Below are positions 46,173 to 54,852 of a stretch of DNA of 64,000 bases, in pieces (within the stretch, counting starts at the first letter, position 1; the number at the start of each line of letters is the position of its first letter). Where the stretch lies: assembly GCA_048500255.1 (NCBI GenBank), contig JASNYH010000005.1, forward strand, positions 1 through 64,000, in the 5' to 3' direction. The translations under genes were made by a program, and so were the position numbers. Under the pieces are notes generated by a model. It ran no database searches, was not told the DNA's origin, and saw nothing but the letters and a program-made list of their open reading frames with translations. The stretch comes from JAMHWF01 sp048500255. GTDB taxonomy: Bacteria; Pseudomonadota; Gammaproteobacteria; Burkholderiales; Burkholderiaceae_C.

Positions 46173-47884
46173 CGGCTGTCCTTGGCGGCGGCGAGTTCGT
46201 GCGGGAAATACTTGACGACGCAGTCGACGGGGTTCGGCGCGGCCTGGCCCAGGCCGCAGATCGAAGCATCGCGCATCACGGCCGACAGGTCGGCAAGCGC
46301 GTCGAGATCCCACGCGCGCTGCTCGATGATCGCCGACGCCTTGGCCGTGCCGTTGCGGCAGGGCGTGCACTGGCCGCACGACTCATGGCGGAAGAAGCGC
46401 ATCAGGTTGCGCGCCGCGTCGATGGCCGTGTCGTGGTCCGACAGCACCATCACGGCGGCAGAGCCGATGAAGCAGCCGTAGGGCTGTAGCGTGTCGAAGT
46501 CGAGCGGGATGGCGTTCATCGAGGCCGGCAGGATGCCGCCCGACGCGCCGCCCGGCAGGTAGGCGTAGAACGTGTGGCCGTCCTGCATGCCGCCGCAGTA
46601 TTCGTCGATCAGCTGCTGGATCGTGATGCCCGCCGGCGCCAGCTTGACGCCCGGCTTCTTGACACGGCCCGACACCGAGAACGAGCGCAGGCCCTTGCGG
46701 CCGTTGCGGCCGTGGCCGGCGAACCAGGCGGCGCCGCGCTCGACGATCTCGCGCACCCAGTACAGCGTCTCGAAGTTGTGCTCGAGCGTCGGCCGACCGA
46801 ACAGGCCGACCTGCGCGACGTAGGGCGGACGCAGGCGCGGCATGCCGCGCTTGCCTTCGATCGACTCGATCATCGCCGACTCTTCGCCGCAGATGTAGGC
46901 ACCGGCGCCTCGGCGCAGCACGATCTCGGGCAGCGCCGGCACCGGCGGGTCGGCGCGCAGTTTCGCCAGCTCGGCCTCGAGCATGCGACGGCAGCCGTGG
47001 TATTCGTCGCGCAGGTAGATGTAGATCCTGTCGATGCCGACGGCCCAGGCGGCGATCAGCATGCCTTCGAGGAAGCGGTGCGGATCGCGCTCGAGGTAGA
47101 CGCGGTCCTTGAAGGTGCCGGGCTCGCCCTCGTCGATGTTGACGGCCATCGGGCGCGGCGCCGGCTCGTTGCGCACGATGCGCCACTTGCGCCCGGCCGG
47201 AAAGCCCGCGCCGCCGAGGCCGCGCAGGCCCGAGTCCTCCATCGCCCCGAGGATCGACTCGACGTCGCGCGTGCCGGCGACGCACTCGCGGTACAGCGCA
47301 TAGCCGTCGTGGCGGCGGTAGGCGGCGTAGTCGACCGGTGTTTCGGCCGCCGGCTCGACGGCGCCGGACTGCACCGTGTCGGCGACGGCATCGGCCGTGG
47401 CGCGCGGCACGATGCGCTGGCCGACGACGACGGCCGGCGCCTCGGCGCAGCGGCCGATGCAGGGTGCCGCGACGACGCGCACTTCGCGGCCGAGCAGCGC
47501 GGGCAGCTCGTCCAGCAGCGCCTTCGCGCCCGCCATCTCGCAGGCCAGGCTGTCGCACACGCGCACCGTCAGCGCGGCGGGCGGCGCCTCGCCTTCCTTG
47601 ACGACGTCGAAGTGGTGATAGAAGGTCGCGACCTCGTAGACGGCCGCCTGCGGCAGCCCCATCTCGTGCGCCAGCGCCGCCAGGTGCGGCGCCGACAGAT
47701 GGCCGTGCGCGTCCTGGATCCGGTGCAGGTGCTCGATCAGCAAGTCGTGGGCGCGCGGCGCGTCGCCGAGCAGGCGCTGCACATCGGCGAGCGCCGCCGG
47801 GTCGACGCGGCGGCCCTTCGGGGCCTCGCGCTTGCGCTGCCGGGTCGCTTCGCGCACGGCGATCGGTATGACTTTGTCGTTCAT
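46169..47884 (-). CDS. Formate dehydrogenase beta subunit, NuoE-NuoF fusion
   Basis: 571 residues in two parts: a NuoE-like 2Fe-2S thioredoxin domain (about 40-155, cysteines in CDSLAC and CIGRC) and a NuoF-like FMN/NADH domain (about 190-560). The latter shows GRKWRIVRNE, NIDEGEPGTFKDR and GAYICGEESAMIES, plus the 4Fe-4S motif ESCGQCTPCRNG. It passes electrons from the alpha subunit to NAD. In Cupriavidus and Rhodobacter these parts are separate (FdsG, FdsB); here they are fused. It follows the CoA ligase gene by 66 bp. Confidence 0.9.
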   Translation of the reverse strand: MNDKVIPIAVREATRQRKREAPKGRRVDPAALADVQRLLGDAPRAHDLLIEHLHRIQDAHGHLSAPHLAALAHEMGLPQAAVYEVATFYHHFDVVKEGEAPPAALTVRVCDSLACEMAGAKALLDELPALLGREVRVVAAPCIGRCAEAPAVVVGQRIVPRATADAVADTVQSGAVEPAAETPVDYAAYRRHDGYALYRECVAGTRDVESILGAMEDSGLRGLGGAGFPAGRKWRIVRNEPAPRPMAVNIDEGEPGTFKDRVYLERDPHRFLEGMLIAAWAVGIDRIYIYLRDEYHGCRRMLEAELAKLRADPPVPALPEIVLRRGAGAYICGEESAMIESIEGKRGMPRLRPPYVAQVGLFGRPTLEHNFETLYWVREIVERGAAWFAGHGRNGRKGLRSFSVSGRVKKPGVKLAPAGITIQQLIDEYCGGMQDGHTFYAYLPGGASGGILPASMNAIPLDFDTLQPYGCFIGSAAVMVLSDHDTAIDAARNLMRFFRHESCGQCTPCRNGTAKASAIIEQRAWDLDALADLSAVMRDASICGLGQAAPNPVDCVVKYFPHELAAAKDSR

Positions 47885-47909
47885 CGGGTGCGCGGGGCAG
47901 GAAAGGGCG

Positions 47910-47937
47910 GGCCGCCGGCGTTCATGCGCCGGCGGCC
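47910..47937 (-). other. Intercistronic hairpin between ligase and fdhB
   Basis: GGCCGCCGGCG (47910-47920) pairs perfectly with CGCCGGCGGCC (47927-47937), loop TTCATG. No T-run follows on the minus strand, so it is more likely an mRNA processing or stability element than a terminator. Confidence 0.6.
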
Positions 47938-47950
47938 GGTGCGGCCGGTC

Positions 47951-50083
47951 TCAGAGCAGTCCGGCGGCGCGTGCCCATTTGTACTTCGCGCCGAGCACCT
48001 CGACCGGCAGCTCGGTCGAGTAGGCGTAGGCCGGGATGCCGTTCTCGTACAGGTACTGCGCGGCTTCCTCGACCTCGACGTCGCCGGCCAGCGAAGCCAC
48101 GACGGGCTTGACCTTGCCCTTGTCCTTCATCTCGTTGATCACCGTCACCATGTTGCGCGCGAAGACCATCGGCGGCGTCACGATCGTGTGCCAGTAGCCG
48201 AGGATCAGCGCGTGGATGCGGTCGTCTTCCAGGCCCAGGCGCACCGTGTTCACGTAGGTGATCGGCGGCTCGCCGCCCGTGATGTCGACCGGGTTGCCGG
48301 CCGCGCCGAACGGCGGGATGAACTTGCGGAACGCCGCGTCGAGGTCGGCCGGCAGCGGCTTGAACAGCTGCAGGCCGTTGTCGACGCAGGCGTCGGACAG
48401 CAGCACGCCCGAGCCGCCGGCGCCCGTGATGATGACGACGTTCTCGCCCTTGGGCGTCGGCAGGATCGGCACGCCGCGCGACAGCTCGAGCATCTGGCGC
48501 AGGCTCTGGGCGCGGATCACGCCCGACTGGCGCAGCACGTCGTCGTAGATCTTGTCGTTGCCGGCCAGCGCGCCGGTGTGCGAGCTGGCGGCGGCGGCAC
48601 CGGCGGCGGTGCGACCCGCCTTGAGCATGATGACGGGCTTCTTCTTCGAGACGCGCTTGGCGACCTCGGCGAAGGCGCGGCCGTCCTTCAGGTCTTCGCA
48701 ATGCTGGGCGATCACCCTGGTGTTGTCGTCCTGCTCGAAGAACAGCAGCAGATCGTCCTCGTCGATGTCGGACTTGTTGCCGAGGCCGACGATCGCCGAC
48801 ACACCCATCTTGGCCGAGCGCGAGAAGCCGATGATCGCCATGCCGATGCCGCCCGACTGCGACGACAGGGCGGTCGAGCCCTTGACGTCGTAGGCTGTGC
48901 AGAAGGTGGCGCAGAGGTTGGACGGCGTGTAGTAGAAGCCGTAGATGTTCGGCCCCATCAGGCGGATGTCGTACTCGCGGCCGATGCGCTGCAGTTCCTC
49001 CTGGCCTTCGATGTTGCCCGTCTCGCCGAAGCCCGACGGGATCAGGATGGCGCCGGCGATCTTCTTCTCGCCGCATTCCTTCAGCGCGCCGGCGACCAGC
49101 TTGGCGGGGATCGCGAAGACGGCGGTGTCGATCTCCTCGGGGACGTCCTTGACGCTCTTGTAGGCCTTGTAGCCGAGGATCTCGGCGTCCTTCGGGTGGA
49201 TCGGATAGATCTTGCCCTGGTAGCCGCCGTTGATCAGGTTCTTCATCACCGAGTTGCCGATCTTGCCGGCCTCGGACGACGCGCCGACGACCGCCACGGC
49301 CTTCGGCTTCATGATGCGGTTCATCGCCGTGACGATGCTCTTCTCGTCGGGCCGGTGGCGCGGCGCCTTCTGCGCGAAGTCGACGACGATGCGCACGTCG
49401 GCGGCGATGGCACCGCTCTCGCTCGCGAACACCGGGTTCAGGTCCATCTCGGAGATCTCCGGGAAGTCCGACACCAGCTGCGACACGTTGACGATCAGCT
49501 CCTGCAGCGCCTCGCGCTTGACGGGCTTGCCGCCGCGCACGCCCTTGAGCATCTCGGCGGCCTGGATGCCGTCGAGCATCGAGGCGGCGTCGTCGCGCGT
49601 CGCCGGTGCGAGGCGGAACGTGATGTCCTTGAGCACCTCGACGAGCACTCCGCCCATGCCGAAGGCGACCAGCTTGCCGAAGCTGTTGTCGGTGACGGCG
49701 CCGACGATGACCTCCTGGCCGCCCTTGATCATCTGCTGGACCTGCACGCCGACGATCTTGGCGTCGGCCTTGTACTTCTTGGCGTTGGCGACGATCTGCT
49801 CGTAGGCCGCGGCCGCCTCGTCGGCGCTCTTGACGCCGACGACGACGCCGCCGGCTTCGGTCTTGTGCAGGATGTCGGGCGAGACGATCTTCATCACGAC
49901 CGGGAATCCCATCGACGACGCCATCTTCGACGCCTCGGCGGCGCTGCCCGCGACGCCTTCCTGCGGCACGGCGATGCCGTAGGCGTCGCAGATCAGCTTG
50001 CCTTCGGGGGCGGTCAGCGAATCGCGGCCCTCCTTCCTGACGGCGTCGAGGATCTGCCGAACCTTGGCGGTGTCTTTGCTCAT
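47951..50083 (-). CDS. ADP-forming acyl-CoA ligase, ATP-grasp first
   Basis: 710 residues. ATP-grasp domain (about 10-225; GFPVVMKIVSPDILHKTEAG near 60), CoA-binding domain (KAVAVVGASSEAGKIG near 255) and succinyl-CoA-ligase-like part with phosphohistidine in ASSHTGALAGND near 495. The usual order is CoA-binding first and ATP-grasp last; here it is swapped. Lying between frc and the formate dehydrogenase, it may form oxalyl-CoA from oxalate with ATP, or recover energy from an acyl-CoA. That is inference. AGGAGA precedes the ATG. Confidence 0.88.
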   Translation of the reverse strand: MSKDTAKVRQILDAVRKEGRDSLTAPEGKLICDAYGIAVPQEGVAGSAAEASKMASSMGFPVVMKIVSPDILHKTEAGGVVVGVKSADEAAAAYEQIVANAKKYKADAKIVGVQVQQMIKGGQEVIVGAVTDNSFGKLVAFGMGGVLVEVLKDITFRLAPATRDDAASMLDGIQAAEMLKGVRGGKPVKREALQELIVNVSQLVSDFPEISEMDLNPVFASESGAIAADVRIVVDFAQKAPRHRPDEKSIVTAMNRIMKPKAVAVVGASSEAGKIGNSVMKNLINGGYQGKIYPIHPKDAEILGYKAYKSVKDVPEEIDTAVFAIPAKLVAGALKECGEKKIAGAILIPSGFGETGNIEGQEELQRIGREYDIRLMGPNIYGFYYTPSNLCATFCTAYDVKGSTALSSQSGGIGMAIIGFSRSAKMGVSAIVGLGNKSDIDEDDLLLFFEQDDNTRVIAQHCEDLKDGRAFAEVAKRVSKKKPVIMLKAGRTAAGAAAASSHTGALAGNDKIYDDVLRQSGVIRAQSLRQMLELSRGVPILPTPKGENVVIITGAGGSGVLLSDACVDNGLQLFKPLPADLDAAFRKFIPPFGAAGNPVDITGGEPPITYVNTVRLGLEDDRIHALILGYWHTIVTPPMVFARNMVTVINEMKDKGKVKPVVASLAGDVEVEEAAQYLYENGIPAYAYSTELPVEVLGAKYKWARAAGLL

Positions 50084-50106
50084 CGTTGTCTCCTGAATTC
50101 GATGGC

Positions 50107-50124
50107 GGCCCCCGGCGGGGGGCC
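50107..50124 (-). other. Small intercistronic hairpin between frc and ligase
   Basis: GGCCCCC (50107-50113) and GGGGGCC (50118-50124) with loop GGCG. It lies after the frc stop on the minus strand without a T-run. Perhaps a stability element. Confidence 0.5.
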
Positions 50125-50127
50125 GGA

Positions 50128-51375
50128 TCAGATCACGCGTTCTTCGCGCAGTTGTGCGATCTGCTGGGCGGTGTAGCCGAGCTGCTGCAGCACTTCCTCG
50201 GTGTGCTCGCCGAGCAGCGGCGAGCGCGTCACCTCGGTCTGGCTGTCCGACAACTTGATCGGATTGCCCACCGTCAGGTACTTGCCGCGCGTCGGATGGT
50301 CGACTTCGACGACGGTGCCCGTCTTGCGCAGCGACGGCTCCTCGGCGATCTCCTTCATCGACAGGATCGGCCCGCAGGGGATGTCGTACTTGTTGAGGAT
50401 GTCCATCGCCTCGAATTTCGTCTTCGTCATCGTCCATTCCTCGATGCGCGCGAAGATCGACTTCAGGTGCGGCAGGCGTGCCGCCGGCGTGGCGTAGTGC
50501 GGGTCGGTGATCCAGTTCTCCTCGCCGATCACCTTGCAGATCGCGGACCACACCGGCGCCTGCGTGATGAAGTAGATGTAGGCGTTGGGGTCGTGCTGCC
50601 AGCCCTTGCACTTGAGGATCCAGCCCGGCTGGCCGCCGCCCGAGGCATTGCCGGCGCGCGGCACGGCCTCGCCGAACTCGCCGTCGGGGTACTGCGGGTA
50701 CTCCTTCATCACGCCGGTGCGGTCGAGCCGCTGCTGGTCACGCAGCTTGACGCGGCACAGGTTGAGCACGGCGTCCTGCATCGCGGCGAGCACGCGCTGG
50801 CCCCGGCCCGTCGTGTTGCGCTGGTAGAGCGCCGCGACGATGCCCAGCGCCAGGTGCAGGCCGGTGCCGCTGTCGCCGATCTGCGCGCCGGTCACGAGCG
50901 GCGGGCCGTCGTCGAAGCCCGTCGTCGACGCCGCGCCGCCGGCGCACTGCGCGACGTTCTCGTAGACCTTGCAGTCCTCGTAGGGGCCGGGGCCGAAGCC
51001 CTTGACCGACGCGACGATCATGCGCGGGTTGATCTCCTGGATGCGCTCCCAGGTGAAGCCCATGCGGTCGAGCGCGCCGGGCGCGAAGTTCTCGACCAGC
51101 ACGTCGCACTGCTTGATCAGCGTGACGAGGACTTCCTTGCCCTTGGCGTTCTTGGTGTCGAGCGTGATCGAGCGCTTGTTGTGGTTGAGCATCGTGAAGT
51201 AGAGGCTGTCCACGCCGTCGATGTCGCGCAGCTGCCCGCGGGTGGCGTCGCCTTCGCCCGCCTTCTCGACCTTGATCACGTCGGCGCCGAACCAGGCCAG
51301 CAGCTGCGTGCAGGTAGGGCCCGATTGCACGTGCGTGAAGTCGAGGATCTTCACGCCGTCCAGAGCTTTGCCCAT
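50128..51375 (-). CDS. frc: Formyl-CoA:oxalate CoA-transferase
   Basis: 415 residues (Oxalobacter enzyme 428), CoA-transferase family III. It moves CoA from formyl-CoA to oxalate. Seen: the catalytic Asp of GAQIGDSGTG near 168, the glycine loop as NASGGGQPGW near 257 and AFGADVIKVEK-like LAWFGADVIKVEKAGEGDAT near 26. All residues known for Frc catalysis look present. Gap of 50 bp from oxc, with which it forms the core oxalate pathway. Confidence 0.92.
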   Translation of the reverse strand: MGKALDGVKILDFTHVQSGPTCTQLLAWFGADVIKVEKAGEGDATRGQLRDIDGVDSLYFTMLNHNKRSITLDTKNAKGKEVLVTLIKQCDVLVENFAPGALDRMGFTWERIQEINPRMIVASVKGFGPGPYEDCKVYENVAQCAGGAASTTGFDDGPPLVTGAQIGDSGTGLHLALGIVAALYQRNTTGRGQRVLAAMQDAVLNLCRVKLRDQQRLDRTGVMKEYPQYPDGEFGEAVPRAGNASGGGQPGWILKCKGWQHDPNAYIYFITQAPVWSAICKVIGEENWITDPHYATPAARLPHLKSIFARIEEWTMTKTKFEAMDILNKYDIPCGPILSMKEIAEEPSLRKTGTVVEVDHPTRGKYLTVGNPIKLSDSQTEVTRSPLLGEHTEEVLQQLGYTAQQIAQLREERVI

Positions 51376-51425
51376 AACTTCCTTCCTCTCCAGTTTCGAA
51401 TCGTGCCCGCGAAGGCCGCGCCGGG

Positions 51426-53171
51426 TCAGGCCGCCTTCTTCTTCGCCAGCGCCGGGTTGAGCGACGTGATGCGGCCGCTTTCGGTGCCGGCGTTCTCGTC
51501 GATGATCGCATTGATCAGGGTCGGGCGGCCCGAGGCCACCGCCTCGTCGAGCGCACGGCGCAACTCGTCGGGCGTCGTCGCGCGCACGCCGACGCCGCCG
51601 AAGGCCTGCATCATCATCTCGTAGCGCGCGTCCTTGACGAACTGCGTCGGCGCCGGATCGTTGCCCGCGGGGTTGACGTCGGTGCCCTTGTAGACGCCAT
51701 TGTTGTTGAAGACGACGACGCACACCGGCAGGTCGTAGCGGCAGATCGTCTCGACCTCCATGCCCGAGAAGCCGAAGGCGCTGTCGCCGACGACGGCGAT
51801 GACGGGCTTGCCCTTCTCCGTCACGGCCGCCGCCACGGCGAAGCCCATGCCGATGCCCATGACGCCCCAGGTCCCCACGTCGAGGCGGCGGCGCGGCTCG
51901 TACATGTCGACGATGGAGCGCGCGAAGTCGAGCGTGTTGGCGCCTTCGTTGACGAAGAAGGCGTCGGGCCGCGCCTTGACGACGTCGCGCACCACGGCGA
52001 GCGCGCTGTGGAAGTTCATCGGCGAGGGGTTCTTCGCCAGCGTCTCGGCCATCTTGGTCAGGTTCTTGTCCTTGCGCTCGGCGATGGCACCGAGCCACTC
52101 GGCGGGCGGCTTGGCCCCGCCGGCGCCGAGCGCGGCACCGAGCGCCGAGATGCACGAACCGATGTCGCCCACCACGGGCGCGGCGATGGGCACGTTGCTG
52201 TCGGCCTCGGTCGGCGAGATGTCGACCTGGATGAACTGCTGGCCGCCGGCCGCCTTGGCGCCCGCCGCGCCCCAGGTCTTGCCCTTGCCATGCGACAGCA
52301 GCCAGTTCAGGCGCGCGCCGACGAGCATCACGACATCGGCCTCGGCGAGCACGTACGAGCGCGCCGCCGACGCCGACTGCGCATGGTTGTCGGGCAGCAG
52401 GCCCTTGGCCATCGACATCGGCAGGTAGGGGATGCCCGACGTTTCGACGAAGGTGCGGATCTCGGCGTCGGCACGGGCGTAGGCGGCACCCTTGCCGAGG
52501 ATGATGAGCGGCTTCTTCGCGCCCTTGAGCAGCGCCGCGGCGCGCTGCACCGCGTCGGGCGCCGGGATCTGGCGCGGCGCGGCGTCGACGACCCGGATCA
52601 GCGAGCGCTTGCCGGAGGCGGCATCCATCGTCTGCGAGAACAGCTTGGCCGGCAGGTCGAGGTAGACGCCGCCCGGGCGACCCGACAGCGCGGCGCGGAT
52701 GGCACGCGCGATGCCCACGCCGATGTCCTCGGCATGCAGCACGCGAAACGCCGCCTTGCACAACGGCCTGGCGATCGCGAGCTGGTCCATCTCTTCGTAG
52801 TCGCCTTGCTGCAGGTCGACGATCTCGCGCTCGGACGAGCCGCTGATCAGGATCATCGGGAAGCAGTTCGTCGTCGCGTTGGCGAGCGCAGTCAGGCCGT
52901 TGAGGAAGCCGGGCGCCGACACCGTGATGCAGATGCCGGGCTTTTGCGTCAGGAAGCCGGCGGCGGCCGCCGCATTGCCCGCGTGCTGCTCGTGGCGGAA
53001 GGCGATGAAGCGCATGCCTTCGGCCTGAATCATGCGCGTGAGGTCCGTGATCGGAATGCCGGGCAGGCCGAACACGGTGTCGATGCCGTTGAGCATGAGG
53101 GCATCGATGACGAGGTGGAAACCGTCGGTGGTCTGGACGGCGGGATCCGTCGTGGTCGCGGCTTCGGACAT
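51426..53171 (-). CDS. oxc: Oxalyl-CoA decarboxylase
   Basis: 581 residues, thiamine-diphosphate enzyme that turns oxalyl-CoA into formyl-CoA and CO2. TPP motif GDSAFGFSGMEVETICRY near 450 with NNNGVYKG after it; the first domain has the catalytic glutamate in FRHEQHAGNAAAAAG near 57. Length is like the 568 of Oxalobacter Oxc. ATG chosen as MSEAATT because a longer frame reads an Arg/Ala-rich tail. First gene of the minus-strand oxalate operon. Promoter region holds the TTGAC palindrome. Confidence 0.94.
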   Translation of the reverse strand: MSEAATTTDPAVQTTDGFHLVIDALMLNGIDTVFGLPGIPITDLTRMIQAEGMRFIAFRHEQHAGNAAAAAGFLTQKPGICITVSAPGFLNGLTALANATTNCFPMILISGSSEREIVDLQQGDYEEMDQLAIARPLCKAAFRVLHAEDIGVGIARAIRAALSGRPGGVYLDLPAKLFSQTMDAASGKRSLIRVVDAAPRQIPAPDAVQRAAALLKGAKKPLIILGKGAAYARADAEIRTFVETSGIPYLPMSMAKGLLPDNHAQSASAARSYVLAEADVVMLVGARLNWLLSHGKGKTWGAAGAKAAGGQQFIQVDISPTEADSNVPIAAPVVGDIGSCISALGAALGAGGAKPPAEWLGAIAERKDKNLTKMAETLAKNPSPMNFHSALAVVRDVVKARPDAFFVNEGANTLDFARSIVDMYEPRRRLDVGTWGVMGIGMGFAVAAAVTEKGKPVIAVVGDSAFGFSGMEVETICRYDLPVCVVVFNNNGVYKGTDVNPAGNDPAPTQFVKDARYEMMMQAFGGVGVRATTPDELRRALDEAVASGRPTLINAIIDENAGTESGRITSLNPALAKKKAA

Positions 53172-53293
53172 GGGCTCTCCTGATGGTCTGTCGCGTCGGG
53201 CGCGTCGCGTCGCGGGTCCGTCGTTTCGCTCGGTGGCGCGCCGCGGTGCCTCGAATGGGAGGGCATGATAGGAAGGCGCTTTGTCTTCTATCA

Positions 53294-53307
53294 TTGACCG
53301 CGGTCAA
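53294..53307. promoter_or_regulatory. FNR/CRP-like operator TTGAC-N4-GTCAA upstream of oxc
   Basis: TTGACCGCGGTCAA is a perfect 14-bp palindrome between oxc and the divergent Crp/Fnr gene, 123 bp upstream of oxc and 57 bp upstream of the regulator. It has FNR geometry (TTGAT-N4-ATCAA) with C/G in the fifth position. Confidence 0.7.
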
Positions 53308-53363
53308 CTTTCCCCAGAACCCGCCGCAGCGGGCGCACGGCCTGCGCGACGGCGGGCTTTTCC

Positions 53364-53978
53364 ATGACGTCAGTAGGCAACCATCCCGAGCGAAACATCA
53401 TCCGCGTTCAGCTTCGGCAGAACGTCGTGCTCAAGGGGATGAGCGAGATGCAGAGCGCGGAGCTCGAGCGGCTGCTGACGATCGTCGACTGCCACAAGGG
53501 CGACTTCCTGCTGCACCAGGGCGTGCACGAGATGGAGCAGTACTTCATCCTCGACGGCATCTTGAAGCGCGTCGTCGCCAACGCGCAGGGCAAGGAGATG
53601 ATCCTGCGCTTCGCCGACGAGCGCGACATCGAGACGAGCTACGCCGCGTGGCGGCTCAACACGCCGACTCCGTACAGCATCGTCAGCGTGACCAAGGCGC
53701 GCGTGGCCAAGCTGCCGATGCCCGAGTGGGTCGCCTTCCTCGACCGCCACCCCGATATCAAGGCGCTGTTCGAGTACGACGTGATGCGCCTGATGAGCGA
53801 GATCATGGCGCACACGATCACGCTGCACCTGCTCGACGCGCCGGGGCGCGTGCACCGCTTCCTGCGCAAGCACGTCGAGCTGTTCGACCGCATCCCCAAG
53901 AAGGAGCTGGCGTCGTACCTCAACCTGTCGGCCGAAACGCTCAGCCGGCTCAAGCAGCGCGGCAAGATCCAGGTCTGA
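53364..53978 (+). CDS. Crp/Fnr-family transcriptional regulator
   Basis: 204 residues: cyclic-nucleotide-binding-like sensor domain (about 20-130) and a winged helix-turn-helix at the end. The recognition helix LNLSAETLSRLKQRG contains E-T-L-S-R, the FNR-type ExxSR, which reads TTGA half sites. Only one cysteine (near 43) is in the sensor domain, so it lacks the four-cysteine iron-sulfur site of FNR and must sense something else. It is divergent from the oxalate operon, so it is the likely regulator of it. Confidence 0.87.
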   Translation: MTSVGNHPERNIIRVQLRQNVVLKGMSEMQSAELERLLTIVDCHKGDFLLHQGVHEMEQYFILDGILKRVVANAQGKEMILRFADERDIETSYAAWRLNTPTPYSIVSVTKARVAKLPMPEWVAFLDRHPDIKALFEYDVMRLMSEIMAHTITLHLLDAPGRVHRFLRKHVELFDRIPKKELASYLNLSAETLSRLKQRGKIQV

Positions 53979-53985
53979 GCGCGGC

Positions 53986-54816
53986 TCAGCGTACCTGCGG
54001 GAACAGCTTCGTCCCCGCCATCACGCGCAGCGCGTCGTCGACCGACGCGACGCCCGCCACGCCGGCGGCGATCGTGGGCGCCTCGTCCTTCTCGGCGGCG
54101 TGCAGCACGATGCCGCTCAGGCGCACGCGGCCGGCGTCGGCATCGATCGTGACGTTGGTCTCGGCGGTGGCCGGGTGCGCCTTGAGCGCGGCGCGCACTT
54201 GCGCCTCGAGCGTCAGGTTCGCGAGCCTGGCCTTCGAGGCCGGCGTCTCGGCGAACTCGGGGCGCCCGCAGAGCCGGCGGATCTGCTCGACGCACGAGTC
54301 GACCGAGATGCGGTCGGTGTTGAGCACCATGTCGTAGAGCACGGCGTCGCCCCAGTGCACCCCGAACACCTGCTTCATGCGCGCGGCGTGCGCCTCGTCG
54401 CTGCGCCGCACCTCGTCGGCGGCAAACTCGGTGTCCGTCGTGCCGAGCTTGTCGGCGAGCCAGGCCACGCGCTTGTCGAACGAGCGGGTCACGCGCACGC
54501 ACACGACGTGCGGCACGGCGCGCAGCAGCAGCGTCGAGCCCCAACCGCGCAGCACGACGTTGCCGCGCTCGGCCAGCGTGTAGACCTCCTCGGCGGTGTA
54601 GACGGCGACGCTGCGTTCGTCTGTGGTGTGGCGCTCCATGAAGCCGGCCTTGCCTTCGCGCAGTCGGCTGATCAGGCTCTTGGAGACGTGCATGCGATCG
54701 GCGATGTGCTCGACGACCTCGTCGCGCATCACGGCCAGGTTCATCGCCGCCGCGAGCTGCAGCGCGACGTCCTTGCCGAGGGAACCCATCTCCTGGGTCA
54801 TGGCGATCACGGGCAT
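53986..54816 (-). CDS. Cytidylate-kinase-like protein with C-terminal BON domain
   Basis: 276 residues. The first 200 resemble the cytidylate kinase-like family; an atypical P-loop may lie in TQEMGSLGKDVALQLAAAMN at the start. The last 75 (from about LTLEAQVRAALKAHP) are a BON domain, a membrane- or ligand-binding fold of OsmY type. The combination is unusual. It converges with the regulator and is 36 bp upstream of tctA on the same strand. Its target is unknown; a link with transport or signalling is inference. Confidence 0.75.
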   Translation of the reverse strand: MPVIAMTQEMGSLGKDVALQLAAAMNLAVMRDEVVEHIADRMHVSKSLISRLREGKAGFMERHTTDERSVAVYTAEEVYTLAERGNVVLRGWGSTLLLRAVPHVVCVRVTRSFDKRVAWLADKLGTTDTEFAADEVRRSDEAHAARMKQVFGVHWGDAVLYDMVLNTDRISVDSCVEQIRRLCGRPEFAETPASKARLANLTLEAQVRAALKAHPATAETNVTIDADAGRVRLSGIVLHAAEKDEAPTIAAGVAGVASVDDALRVMAGTKLFPQVR

Positions 54817-54852
54817 GGCGGCTCTCCGTAGGACGGCTGGGGCGAGGCGCGC

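Noticed and set aside
41299..46269. 1656-residue minus-strand frame over the formate dehydrogenase
   Set aside because: Wrong frame of the fdh alpha gene; no iron-sulfur motifs and Arg-rich throughout.
41640..50176. Very long plus-strand open frames (41640-46481 and 46574-50176)
   Set aside because: They lie opposite clear formate dehydrogenase and CoA ligase genes. High GC makes such open frames common.
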